Assembly (NCBI GenBank): GCA_023397245.1
Contig: JAEWUH010000150.1
Coordinates: forward strand, 1-25,189
DNA from: Bacillota bacterium
GTDB lineage: Bacteria > Bacillota > Clostridia > Oscillospirales > Acutalibacteraceae
Direction of reading: 5' to 3'
Length of the DNA: 25,189 nt
The notes under the pieces are model-generated. The model worked only from the letters and a program-made list of their open reading frames with translations. It was not told where the DNA came from and did not search any database. This document shows, in pieces, positions 7,158-14,530 of this stretch (positions are counted from its first letter, which is position 1; each line of letters opens with the position of its first letter). Made by a program: the position numbers and the translations under genes.

Positions 7158-8099
7158 TTATTGCAATTTGACTCTGGGGTCAAGGATAGAGTAGGAAATA
7201 TCGGTTATCAGATTAATGGCCAGAACGATCACGGAAAAGAAGAATACCGTTCCCTGCACTACCGCATAGTCTCTGCTCAGAATCCCGTTTAAAAGGAGCG
7301 AACCCATCCCGGGAAGTGCGAAAACCGTTTCAATCACGACGCTTCCGCCGAGCATATACGCAATCCGCATGGACAAAAGGGTGACCGTGGAAATCAGAAC
7401 ATTTTTAATCACATATTTTGACCTTACTCTTTTTTTTGACAGTCCCTTGCTGTATGCGAAGTCGACATAATCCTTTTTCTCAATGTTCGAAACACTGTTT
7501 TGAATATTCCGGATCAGAAGGGAACATGTGGCCAATGCCTGTGTAAACCCCGGAAGAATCATACTGTAGAAGTGTTCCGCCCAGGTTTCGCCCCAGCCTG
7601 CAACAGGAAACCAGGCCAGCTTCAGTCCAAAAACGATGAGGAGCAGTAATCCCACCCAAAAGGACGGAAGCGAAATTGTTATCAGAGAAAGTGCGTTGAT
7701 GATTTTACTTTTGCAGTTATCCCCGTTGATACCGGCAATATAGCCCAGAGGGAAGCTGATGATTAATGTCATGACGGTAGAGACAGCGGTAAGAAAAATA
7801 GTGACAACAATTTTCTGCATGATTAAAGCAACAACCGGCGTATTGTAATAACTGGAGGACCCTAAGTCCAAATGAATCAGGCTGCCAAGGAAAATAAAGT
7901 ACTGAACAACCAAAGATTTATCCAGACCCATTTTGTGCCGCATGGCTTCAACCGCAGCCGGAGACCCTTTTTCCCCAAGCATTGCAAGGGCCGGGTCACC
8001 CGGAATCATCCGGATCATCACAAAGATCAGGATGGTCACGATAAAGAGTACCGGTATAATCTGTAAAATTCTTTTCACAACATAGCTGAGTTCATTCAT
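7158..8099 (-). CDS. Peptide ABC transporter permease, OppB/DppB type
   Basis: A 313-residue permease of the OppB/DppB family. It begins with a first membrane helix containing the family hallmark VKRILQIIPVLFIVTILIF, followed by MIRMIPGDPALAMLG. A BPD_transp_1 domain with five more helices follows, then VIETVFALPGMGSLL and a C-terminal end in ISYSILDPRVKLQ. ATG 8099 (MNELSYV) is used because TTAGAGGT lies 6-7 bases before it; the in-frame upstream start at 8120 lies inside a hairpin. That ribosome site can be paired by an upstream repeat (8107-8154 entry), so its translation may be regulated separately from the binding-protein gene before it. Confidence 0.93.
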   Translation of the reverse strand: MNELSYVVKRILQIIPVLFIVTILIFVMIRMIPGDPALAMLGEKGSPAAVEAMRHKMGLDKSLVVQYFIFLGSLIHLDLGSSSYYNTPVVALIMQKIVVTIFLTAVSTVMTLIISFPLGYIAGINGDNCKSKIINALSLITISLPSFWVGLLLLIVFGLKLAWFPVAGWGETWAEHFYSMILPGFTQALATCSLLIRNIQNSVSNIEKKDYVDFAYSKGLSKKRVRSKYVIKNVLISTVTLLSMRIAYMLGGSVVIETVFALPGMGSLLLNGILSRDYAVVQGTVFFFSVIVLAINLITDISYSILDPRVKLQ

Positions 8100-8106
8100 T
8101 TCAATA

Positions 8107-8154
8107 CCTCTAATATGCAAAATTAGAGGGAATCCAATTCTCCTCTAATTCTGC
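8107..8154 (-). promoter_or_regulatory. Alternative hairpins between binding-protein gene and oppB, one hiding the oppB ribosome site
   Basis: In mRNA order the octamer ATTAGAGG occurs at 8149-8142, its complement CCTCTAAT at 8129-8122, and ATTAGAGG again at 8114-8107, where it is the oppB ribosome site. The middle arm can pair with the first copy (9 bp, 8121-8129/8142-8150, plus GCA/TGC after one mismatch, 12-base loop). It can instead pair with the third copy (8 bp, 7-base loop), which masks the ribosome site. The two pairings exclude each other. There is no T-run, so it is not a simple terminator. Confidence 0.68.
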
Positions 8155-8186
8155 ACTATAAATCTGCCTTATGAAGTTGTGGATGG

Positions 8187-9773
8187 TCAGCCGGCTTTCG
8201 ACAGATCCTGGAAATGATAGTAGCCCAGCGGATCCTGGACAAAGCCGGTAATTTTCTTGCTCATCGTAACCGTGTTCGGAACGGAGAAAAGCGGAATCTG
8301 CGGAACATCGTTCTGGTATGCTTCCTGAATATTATTGTAAAGTGTTTGCCGTTTGGCGGTGTCGAGCTCTTTTTTCGCCTGAGCTTCCCAATTTTCTACA
8401 TCGCTGTTTTTCCAGCCGGTAAAGCCGCCTTTGTCGTTTGAATAGACACAGGCATAATCGACCCATTCGCTGGTATCTGTAATGTCGTTGTTCCACCCGG
8501 AGAGCTTTACTTCATAGGTCAGGCTTTTGAATGCGCTTTTTACAGCCGTATTGTCAAGCTGGGTGATATTCAGTGTAATACCCGCCTGTGACCACTGTTC
8601 CTTCAGAACGGTTGCCATCTGCTGATATAAGGAGTTGCCGGAAGGAATCTGCAGTCCGATCGTCAGGTTTGACTTTCCGGCTTCCGCCAGCAGCTGTTTT
8701 GCTTTGCTGACATTGTAGCTGTGGGCATCCTTCAGACTGCTGTCAAAGTACGGGTCTGTTTCGCAGATAAACGAGATGGATTTCTTCCCGTAGCCGTATG
8801 TAACCGTTTTTGCAAGGGCGTCCTTATCCGTTGCAAATTCGAGAGCCTGTCTGACCTTGACGTCTTTCAGCGAATCTTTTGTTGTATTTAATGTAACATA
8901 ATACACCATTGTGGACGGGAATGTCTTGGCATCAATGCTGGAAATGGCGGAAGCCGTTTTCATCAGATTACACGGAGTTGCCGCGTCAATATCGATTGCG
9001 CCGCTCTGCAGCTGCATTTGTCTTGAGTTGTCGTCGGGAACAACCGTAAATTTGATGGCGTCGGTTTTCGGTTTGCCGCTCTGCCAGTAATAAGAATTCT
9101 TTTTAAAACTTACATATTCGCCCTTTTTCCATTCGTCAAGCATGTAGGGCCCCGTGGAAACAGGCTTCTGGCTCAGACCGGTTTCGCCCGCGCTTTCACA
9201 ATAGGCCTTCGGCATGATAACGGAATTGAACATTGCCAGATCGGAGAGAATGGCCGCAGAGGGCTCCTTCAGAGTCAGCACCACGGTGGAGTCGTCTTTT
9301 GCGGTGATGTCTTTTACATCCGTAAGAGAGAAATTCCACTGGCTGCTTTCCGTATCGCGTGCGCGCTTCAGTGAGTAAACGCAGTCCGCGGCAGTCAGAG
9401 GAGAACCGTTGGAAAACTTGACGCCGGAACGCAGATGGAATGTATATGTGAGGTTGTCTTTGCTGATATCCCATTTTTCCGCCAGGCAGGGCTCAATTTT
9501 TTTGCCGTCGCTGCTGCACTGAACCAAACCTTCGCCCAGTACGGTAATCAGCCAGATGTCCGCGTTGTCCTTCGCGTTGACCGGATCCAGATCAGCCGCG
9601 TCAGAGGCCATCCCGATCGTGATTCGTTTGCTTCCTGCCGCGGCTGCCGGCGCGGAACCGGATGCTGTACCGCTCTGAGAAGCTCCGCATGCGGCGGATG
9701 ACAGCATAATTCCCGCCGCCAGAAGTGAGCACAACCATTTCTTTCCACTTGATACCGAACCTGTTTTCTTCAT
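8187..9773 (-). CDS. Peptide ABC transporter substrate-binding lipoprotein (SBP_bac_5)
   Basis: A 528-residue solute-binding protein of the OppA/DppA family, normal length. The N-terminus is a lipoprotein signal: MKKTG..KKW, a hydrophobic stretch, then the lipobox LSSAAC with the lipidated Cys29, followed by a Ser/Gly/Ala linker. The mature part carries typical family strings: GEGLVQCSSDGKKIEPCLAE, the region of YTFHLRSGVKFSNG, and VRQALEFATDKDAL. GGGGGTA precedes the ATG. It is the first gene of the six-gene import operon and has a long leader from the promoter at 10018-10046. IadA and an aminopeptidase nearby suggest short peptides as ligands; dipeptide versus oligopeptide preference cannot be told. 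Confidence 0.93.
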   Translation of the reverse strand: MKKTGSVSSGKKWLCSLLAAGIMLSSAACGASQSGTASGSAPAAAAGSKRITIGMASDAADLDPVNAKDNADIWLITVLGEGLVQCSSDGKKIEPCLAEKWDISKDNLTYTFHLRSGVKFSNGSPLTAADCVYSLKRARDTESSQWNFSLTDVKDITAKDDSTVVLTLKEPSAAILSDLAMFNSVIMPKAYCESAGETGLSQKPVSTGPYMLDEWKKGEYVSFKKNSYYWQSGKPKTDAIKFTVVPDDNSRQMQLQSGAIDIDAATPCNLMKTASAISSIDAKTFPSTMVYYVTLNTTKDSLKDVKVRQALEFATDKDALAKTVTYGYGKKSISFICETDPYFDSSLKDAHSYNVSKAKQLLAEAGKSNLTIGLQIPSGNSLYQQMATVLKEQWSQAGITLNITQLDNTAVKSAFKSLTYEVKLSGWNNDITDTSEWVDYACVYSNDKGGFTGWKNSDVENWEAQAKKELDTAKRQTLYNNIQEAYQNDVPQIPLFSVPNTVTMSKKITGFVQDPLGYYHFQDLSKAG

Positions 9774-9921
9774 AATAGTACCCCCTGTTTTTACAAAATA
9801 TAGCGAACACTTTATTTTTATGCAGCAAAATAACCTCTTTCAATGAACAAAAAATCCGCTTGCTCTTGCCTGAACCCCATCATATTGACCGGGCGGTTTA
9901 TGCGAATTTCTAATATTAAAA

Positions 9922-9966
9922 AATGCAACTATGCATAACTTAAAGTAAATTATGCATCTTTGCATT
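9922..9966. promoter_or_regulatory. 45-bp imperfect dyad in the transporter leader, candidate RpiR operator or RNA hairpin
   Basis: AATGCAACTATGCATAA (9922-9938) faces TTATGCATCTTTGCATT (9950-9966); 15 of 17 positions pair, around 11 bases. It lies about 45-90 bases downstream of the predicted start site at about 10011, so it could be a roadblock operator or a leader hairpin. The element TGCAACTAT recurs, inverted, at 10065-10089. Confidence 0.65.
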
Positions 9967-10017
9967 CAGCCAGCGAATTTATTCGTTTGTTAAAATCAAT
10001 TGTTTTACTTGTTCATT

Positions 10018-10046
10018 ATTATAGGTTCTGTGCCGCCATATGTCAA
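10018..10046 (-). promoter_or_regulatory. Consensus promoter of the peptide transporter operon
   Basis: On the minus strand TTGACA (complement of 10041-10046), a 17-bp spacer and TATAAT (complement of 10018-10023), a perfect sigma-A consensus. The predicted start near 10011 gives an approximately 237-base leader before the lipoprotein ATG. Confidence 0.9.
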
Positions 10047-10064
10047 TAATAATTTCAAATTTTT

Positions 10065-10089
10065 ATTGCATTCTTTGTATAGTTGCAAT
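10065..10089. promoter_or_regulatory. ATTGCA-N13-TGCAAT dyad upstream of the transporter promoter
   Basis: ATTGCA (10065-10070) and TGCAAT (10084-10089) form an inverted pair centred about 31 bp upstream of the -35 element. The same ATTGCAAT core is found as a palindrome at 11291-11298 before iadA, which hints at one shared regulator. Confidence 0.55.
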
Positions 10090-10228
10090 TTTTATATTGA
10101 TTCTTGCATTGTAAATTATTCATTTTGGAGAAACTGACCGGAAAGCGAGTCTGCCTGCAAACAAAAATAAACGCCTGTTTTCGGCAGCGCGGAAGAAAAA
10201 GAACGAATTATAAAAAGTAAAGTGAATA

Positions 10229-10257
10229 TTGACATAACCTTAAACATGTGATATATT
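10229..10257 (+). promoter_or_regulatory. Strong rightward promoter facing the 3' end of rpiR
   Basis: TTGACA (10229-10234), 17-bp spacer, TATATT (10252-10257). No open frame follows. The predicted transcript, starting near 10264, meets the hairpin at 10277 almost at once, and further on would be antisense to rpiR. Confidence 0.72.
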
Positions 10258-10276
10258 CGCTTTAATGGTGAAAGAC

Positions 10277-10316
10277 AAAGGTGTCGGATTCCACGCAGGA
10301 ATTCCGATACCTTTTT
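10277..10316. terminator. Hairpin terminator downstream of rpiR, also ending the short rightward transcript
   Basis: 10277-10292 pairs with 10298-10314 (16 pairs, one G-U, one bulged T, five-base loop). T-runs follow on the + side (TTTTTCTGT); on the minus side the sequence is ACCTTTGTCTTTC. It closes rpiR and, together with the promoter at 10229, defines a potential small RNA of about 55 nt. Confidence 0.7.
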
Positions 10317-10337
10317 CTGTACGCTTCCGGCAAATCC

Positions 10338-11207
10338 TTATTTTGAATTCTGCTCGTCAATGTAACGGATAATATTCCTGGTCTCTTCAAGCATCTGTTC
10401 GTATCTCGGACCCATCTGAATGATAATGCCGGAAGCAATCAGATTTATGATCGCGATCGGCAGCGTTGGCGAATTGTAAAACAACTTGGTTGAAGACGAG
10501 CAAATAAAATTGAGGCTGCTGTCGGTTACCGCGGGGGACTCCATACAGTCTGTTATTGCGATTACACGGGCGCCCCTTTCTTCCGCAAAACGAACGATGT
10601 TATGAATCGGCTGATAATACCTTGGAAATGTTATTGCGATCAGCTGGTCCCGGGGTTTGAGACGCGAAAGGCTGGCACGTACGTGGTCCATCTCTTCCGG
10701 GTGGATCATCCGTACATTAATGCCCAGCAAAACCAATCTGCGGTATAAAAACTGGCCGATTAACGAGGAAAGCTCGTTGCCTACAATTAATACTTCGTTT
10801 GCGCCCAAAATAGATTCCGCGGCTTTCAAAATCAGCTTATAATCCAGATTTTTATAAAAAGCTCTGCTGGTTTCGGACTCTTTATCGCTGATCTGTTTCA
10901 GCAAATGGATTTTATTGCCCGGATTCGAAAGGGATATATCGGGAACAACCAGGTCGGTTCCCCTTAGGTTTTTGATGACCTGTTTTGTATGTTCACGGAA
11001 TGCTTTTTTTAAATCCAGAAAACTGTTGTACCCCAATTCCTTACACATACGCAGGATGGTAACTTCGGAAGAATCCGTGCGTCTGCTGAGCTCCTTCAAG
11101 GAAATATAGCAAATATTTTCAGGATTGGTCAGCATGTAATCCGCAATGACCTGTTGCTTTTTGGTAAGATTTCTGTAGTTTTCTTCAATCGCTTTAATTG
11201 AATCCAA
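10338..11207 (-). CDS. RpiR/MurR-family transcriptional regulator (HTH + SIS)
   Basis: A 289-residue regulator. Residues 1-77 form the HTH_6 DNA-binding domain (LTKKQQVIADYMLTNPENI, then ISLKELSRRTDSSEVTILRM). A SIS fold spans about 120-250 (ANEVLIVGNELSSLIGQFLYRRL and later RGARVIAITDC). TTG 11207 is chosen as start because GGAGGA lies 7 bases before it and it gives the normal family length; the frame stays open upstream but without a ribosome site. Classical RpiR proteins sense sugar phosphates through a GxS and an SGxT loop. Here those loops read GNELSS and TFPRYY, so the ligand may not be a phosphosugar. It is divergent from iadA and sits next to the peptide operon. Repressor or activator mode is unknown. 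Confidence 0.88.
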   Translation of the reverse strand: MDSIKAIEENYRNLTKKQQVIADYMLTNPENICYISLKELSRRTDSSEVTILRMCKELGYNSFLDLKKAFREHTKQVIKNLRGTDLVVPDISLSNPGNKIHLLKQISDKESETSRAFYKNLDYKLILKAAESILGANEVLIVGNELSSLIGQFLYRRLVLLGINVRMIHPEEMDHVRASLSRLKPRDQLIAITFPRYYQPIHNIVRFAEERGARVIAITDCMESPAVTDSSLNFICSSSTKLFYNSPTLPIAIINLIASGIIIQMGPRYEQMLEETRNIIRYIDEQNSK

Positions 11208-11244
11208 AACAAATCCTCCGATTTCAACAATTTCATTCAGTTCT

Positions 11245-11273
11245 ATTATAAATGGCGTTTTGCGGTAAATAAA
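11245..11273 (-). promoter_or_regulatory. Probable rpiR promoter
   Basis: On the minus strand TATAAT (complement of 11245-11250) stands 17 bp from a weak -35 TTTATT (complement of 11268-11273). The predicted start near 11238 gives a 30-base leader to the TTG codon. Confidence 0.5.
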
Positions 11274-11290
11274 GCAGTTTTTAAAGAATG

Positions 11291-11298
11291 ATTGCAAT
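11291..11298. promoter_or_regulatory. ATTGCAAT palindrome in the iadA upstream region
   Basis: A perfect eight-base palindrome lies 40 bases before the iadA start and matches the half sites ATTGCA and TGCAAT seen around the transporter promoter. A candidate site for the RpiR protein. Confidence 0.4.
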
Positions 11299-11337
11299 AA
11301 AATTTTAATAAGGGATTATTCATACAGGAGGAAGAGA

Positions 11338-12471
11338 ATGGTAACCATTATAAACAATGTCCGGCTGCCCGGTTCAGACAAAACACAGGATATTTTAACA
11401 GCCGGAGGAAAAATCATTGAAATCGGAAAGCTTTCGGAATACACCTTTCCGGATCAGTGCCGCATTGATGCGGATGGAAAGATCGCTGTCCCGGGATACA
11501 TTGACCAGCATGTACATATTACCGGGGGAGGCGGCGAAGGCGGATTTTCCAACCGTGTTCCGGAGCTAAACCCTTCTGCCTGCGTCGAAGGCGGTATTAC
11601 CAGCCTGGTCGGTTTGCTGGGAACGGATGCTCAGACACGGTCTGTTGAGAACCTGCTCGCAAAGACAAAGTCTCTTCGGGAATTCGGCCTGACCGCTTTC
11701 TGCCTTACGGGCGCATATTCATATCCTGCCCCCACACTTACCGGTTCGGTGGAAAAGGACATCGTTTTCATTGATGAAATCATCGGGGTGAAAACCGCCA
11801 TATCCGACCACCGGTCTTCCGGACTTTCCGCAAAAGACCTGATCCGCCTTGCCACACAGGCCAGACGCGGCGGTATTCTTTCAAACAAGCCGGGGATTGT
11901 ACATATGCATGTAGGCAGTGGAAAAAGTGGGCTCGGGGTGGTTTTTGATGCGTTAAAAGCCAGCGATATTCCAATTAGCAACTTTCGCCCGACCCATGTT
12001 CAGCGCGTTTTTGACGATGCGGTGCAATTTGCGAATCTTGGCGGATATATTGATTTTACTGCCGACGAAAGCGGAACGGTAACCGCGGAATGTCTGAACC
12101 GTGTTTTCCGCTTGGCTCCGCCGGAACTTGTGACGTTAAGCTCCGATTCCAACGGAAGCATGCCCGTTTGGAATGAAAAGAAAGAAATGGTCGGCATTGG
12201 CGTCGGAAAAATTACGACCATCCATCAGGCGGTAAAATCGCTTATGAAAGAATACGGTTTTAATGTGGCAGATGCGGTCAGGCCGGTCACTGAGAACGCA
12301 GCAAAAGCACTGGGGCTTTATCCCCGGAAAGGTGTAATCCGTGCGGGCAGCGATGCCGATATTCTTTTGCTCGATCAATCCTATGATATTGACACCGTGA
12401 TCGCGGGAGGAATTCCAATGATGCAAAGAGGCGTGGTTGTCAAACGCGGAAACTTTGAGCAGAACAGCTGA
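11338..12471 (+). CDS. iadA: Isoaspartyl dipeptidase (beta-aspartyl-peptidase)
   Basis: A 377-residue amidohydrolase-superfamily enzyme, close to the length of Escherichia coli IadA. It removes isoaspartyl residues from dipeptides formed by protein ageing. The binuclear metal ligands are visible: H58 and H60 (DQHVH), K152 as the bridging carboxylated lysine (GVKTAISDHR), H191 (HMH), H220 (PTHV) and D270 (LSSDSNGS). The family strings GGGGEGG, SLVGLLGTD, LTGAY and TGSVEKD match IadA as I remember it. AGGAGGAAGAG precedes the ATG. It forms an operon with the M42 peptidase 41 bases downstream and is divergent from the RpiR gene. It supports a role of the locus in recycling damaged peptides. Confidence 0.93.
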   Translation: MVTIINNVRLPGSDKTQDILTAGGKIIEIGKLSEYTFPDQCRIDADGKIAVPGYIDQHVHITGGGGEGGFSNRVPELNPSACVEGGITSLVGLLGTDAQTRSVENLLAKTKSLREFGLTAFCLTGAYSYPAPTLTGSVEKDIVFIDEIIGVKTAISDHRSSGLSAKDLIRLATQARRGGILSNKPGIVHMHVGSGKSGLGVVFDALKASDIPISNFRPTHVQRVFDDAVQFANLGGYIDFTADESGTVTAECLNRVFRLAPPELVTLSSDSNGSMPVWNEKKEMVGIGVGKITTIHQAVKSLMKEYGFNVADAVRPVTENAAKALGLYPRKGVIRAGSDADILLLDQSYDIDTVIAGGIPMMQRGVVVKRGNFEQNS

Positions 12472-12512
12472 ATCGAACAATAAATGCAACAATTATTAAA
12501 GGAGAGTTCGTC

Positions 12513-13589
12513 ATGGAAAAAGAGAAAATGCTTAATATGATTCAGGATCTTTCAAACGCCAACGGGGCGTGCGGATTTGAGGACGAGGTGCTCACGGTGC
12601 TTCGGAAGCATGGCGCCGGTCTGGGCAAATTCGAGGAGGACAGCCTGCGCAATCTGTATCTGACCCGGGCGGAAAACCGGGGAAAGCGTCCTTTGGTTCA
12701 GCTGGATGCCCACAGCGATGAGGTTTCTTTTATGGTTCAGGCAGTCAAGCCGAACGGGACGCTTCGTTTTATCACTCTCGGAGGCTGGGTGGCCAACAAT
12801 ATTCCGGCACACAGGGTCAAAGTACGCAATGCGGACGGCGAATATATCCCGGGGATTGTGGCTGCAAAACCGCCGCATTTCATGAGTGAAGCAGAAAGGA
12901 ACGTGCCGGCAAGCGTTGCCGATATGGTGATTGATATTGGCGCGTCTTCCTTTGAGGAAGCCGTAAATGAATATAAAATCCGAATCGGTGCTCCCGTGGT
13001 GCCGGACGTAGCGTTTGAATACAATGACAGCCGGGACCTGATGATCGGAAAAGCGTTTGACTGCCGTTTGGGCTGTGCCTCCATTCTTGCGGCACTCGAC
13101 GCGCTGAAGGGTCAGAGCCTGAACACCGATGTTGTTGCGGGCTTTTCCGTTCAGGAAGAAGTTGGAACACGCGGCGCAAGTGTAACTGCAAATCATATAA
13201 AGCCCGATCTTGCAATTGTTTTTGAAGGCTGTCCCGCAGATGACACATTCTCTGAATCTTATATGATTCAAACCGCTATTAAGCATGGACCGATGCTGCG
13301 GCATATTGACGCCAGAATGATTACCAATCCGCGTTTCCAGCGCTTTGCGCTTAATTTAGCGGAAGAAAACGGGATTCCGGTGCAGGAATCCGTGCGTACC
13401 GGCGGATCAACAAACGGCGCTCCGATCCATCTTTCCAATGCAAGTGTTCCCGTAATTGTCATTGGTCTTCCGGTGCGTTACATACACAGCCATTATGGTA
13501 TCGCCTCTTTTACAGATTGTACCAACGCGGTAAAGCTGGCCGTCGGTTTGCTGAAACGTCTGAATTCGGATATCATTGAGAGCTTTTAA
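12513..13589 (+). CDS. M42-family metallo-aminopeptidase
   Basis: A 358-residue peptidase of clan MH, usual length. Two-metal-site residues are in place: H67 and D69 in DAHSDE, D183 in GKAFDCRLG, the catalytic E215 with E216 in QEEVGTRGA, E238 in VFEGC (family Asp/Glu position) and H327 in IHSHYG. M42 enzymes are cytoplasmic dodecameric aminopeptidases that trim short peptides; some relatives are called glutamyl aminopeptidase or endoglucanase by old misnaming. AAAGGAGAG precedes the ATG. It lies downstream of iadA in the same direction, so peptides brought in by the nearby ABC transporter are the natural substrates. Side-chain specificity cannot be predicted. Confidence 0.93.
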   Translation: MEKEKMLNMIQDLSNANGACGFEDEVLTVLRKHGAGLGKFEEDSLRNLYLTRAENRGKRPLVQLDAHSDEVSFMVQAVKPNGTLRFITLGGWVANNIPAHRVKVRNADGEYIPGIVAAKPPHFMSEAERNVPASVADMVIDIGASSFEEAVNEYKIRIGAPVVPDVAFEYNDSRDLMIGKAFDCRLGCASILAALDALKGQSLNTDVVAGFSVQEEVGTRGASVTANHIKPDLAIVFEGCPADDTFSESYMIQTAIKHGPMLRHIDARMITNPRFQRFALNLAEENGIPVQESVRTGGSTNGAPIHLSNASVPVIVIGLPVRYIHSHYGIASFTDCTNAVKLAVGLLKRLNSDIIESF

Positions 13590-13627
13590 TTAGTTGCACC
13601 AAGTGTCCCTGCGGCAGCGAAAAAAAT

Positions 13628-13674
13628 GAAACCTCCAAGTTGGTGCTCCTATTTTACACCAACTCAGAGGTTTC
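13628..13674. repeat. Double-block inverted repeat, possible minus-strand terminator
   Basis: GAAACCTC-CA-AGTTGGTG (13628-13645) is mirrored by CACCAACT-CA-GAGGTTTC (13657-13674) around 11 bases, with both 8-bp blocks perfect. An A-run sits to its left, so in the minus direction it looks like a terminator. It also lies 39 bases after the M42 stop codon. Confidence 0.72.
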
Positions 13675-13884
13675 CACAAAATCCGGGATAGCCTCGCTGC
13701 GTCTGTAAAACGTACTCGCTTCAAGAACTTCCGCCAGGCCCACTCCTTTTGGGCGGCTGCACACAACAGATCTTTAGCAATATTTATTTTTCTTTCGGGG
13801 CCCAAACATTTTGGCCGCTATTACAGGCAACGCAGAAATATTTCCATAATTCCATATAAGTATTTTACGAGATTTTCCAAAAAT

Positions 13885-13930
13885 AAAAGCCGCATCTGTC
13901 GCCTTGCAAACGGCACAGATACGGCTTTTT
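13885..13930. terminator. Bidirectional hairpin terminator at the left edge of the island
   Basis: AAAAGCCGCATCTGT (13885-13899) pairs with ACAGATACGGCTTTT (13915-13929), one mismatch in 15, with T-runs outward on both strands. It ends the HD/Panacea-like operon (minus) and can also stop readthrough from the M42 operon. Confidence 0.88.
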
Positions 13931-13978
13931 GATCCATTACAACACTTTTACGACATTAATCCATAGTATTTATATCTT

Positions 13979-14530
13979 TCATGCAATTTTATCTAATATT
14001 GCACGATCCTTGAGATCATTATAAGCATTTTCGATTTCCGCTATGCTGAAATGAGGTTTTATTTCATGTACGTTCTCGCTTATATCTCTAATTGTAAACT
14101 CCCATTGGTTTTCAATATATGAATTATAAATATAGATAACCGTTGAATATAATTCTAATTCCTTCGCTGTTTTATCTCCAAAACAATATAGAACCTCAGC
14201 AATTTCATCTTTATATTTGTTTAAAAAATCACTTGAATCTTTAATAACTTTGCTTGAATTTTCAGAAGTACTTATGTCATATCCTATTTTTCCATTAGTA
14301 TAATAATTAGTTTTTATTGATATTATATTTTCAGCAGATGCTGTATCAATATCAGCCATCACGTCTGAACAATACGGTCCATATGTATATATGCTAAAAC
14401 TATAGTCTAAAGGCAATTTATAAACCTTTTGTAAAATATACATTATTTTCATAACAGCGGTTTTTCCTAAGTCCGCCTTCATACTAATGACTTGAGCCAG
14501 TAAAGCCATTTTCTCATTTACAGTAATCAT
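13979..14530 (-). CDS. SocA/Panacea (DUF4065)-like or YwgA-like small protein, putative antitoxin partner
   Basis: A 183-residue soluble protein, very AT-rich. Residues 22-37 (GKTAVMKIMYILQKVY) followed by YTYGPYCSDV at 48-57 match the pattern of the SocA/Panacea fold (K-L-x-K-x-x-Y-x-x-Q ... YGP). From memory the same pattern occurs in Bacillus YwgA, encoded next to the HD protein YwfO. The rest is helical with no catalytic motif that I can see. Its ATG overlaps the stop codon of the HD gene by four bases (ATGA), with AAGGAGG inside the HD gene end, so the two are translationally coupled. Panacea domains are known as antitoxins for many unrelated toxins; that role here is inference. It could instead be a regulatory subunit of the HD enzyme. 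Confidence 0.62.
   Translation of the reverse strand: MITVNEKMALLAQVISMKADLGKTAVMKIMYILQKVYKLPLDYSFSIYTYGPYCSDVMADIDTASAENIISIKTNYYTNGKIGYDISTSENSSKVIKDSSDFLNKYKDEIAEVLYCFGDKTAKELELYSTVIYIYNSYIENQWEFTIRDISENVHEIKPHFSIAEIENAYNDLKDRAILDKIA

Larger units (their letters stand above)
9774..10337. other. 564-bp AT-rich regulatory gap between the transporter operon and rpiR
   Basis: No plausible protein. It holds the operon promoter (10018-10046 minus), a large dyad in the leader (9922-9966), an ATTGCA/TGCAAT dyad upstream of the promoter (10065-10089), a separate rightward promoter (10229-10257) and a hairpin (10277-10316), each listed separately. Confidence 0.85.
13590..13978. other. 389-bp gap between the M42 gene and the AT-rich island
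   Basis: It contains the inverted repeat at 13628-13674 and the terminator at 13885-13930. A 71-codon minus frame (13590-13805) runs through the inverted repeat and has no convincing ribosome site, so I do not call it a gene. It may be a worn remnant of a mobile or repeated element. Confidence 0.7.

Noticed and set aside
13628..13674. Inverted repeat as an IS end or CRISPR repeat
   Set aside because: Only one copy is in the window, no transposase or spacers are nearby, and no target-site duplication was seen.
13590..13805. 71-codon minus frame between the M42 gene and the island
   Set aside because: It reads through the inverted repeat, has no convincing ribosome site and resembles no protein; treated as remnant or noncoding.
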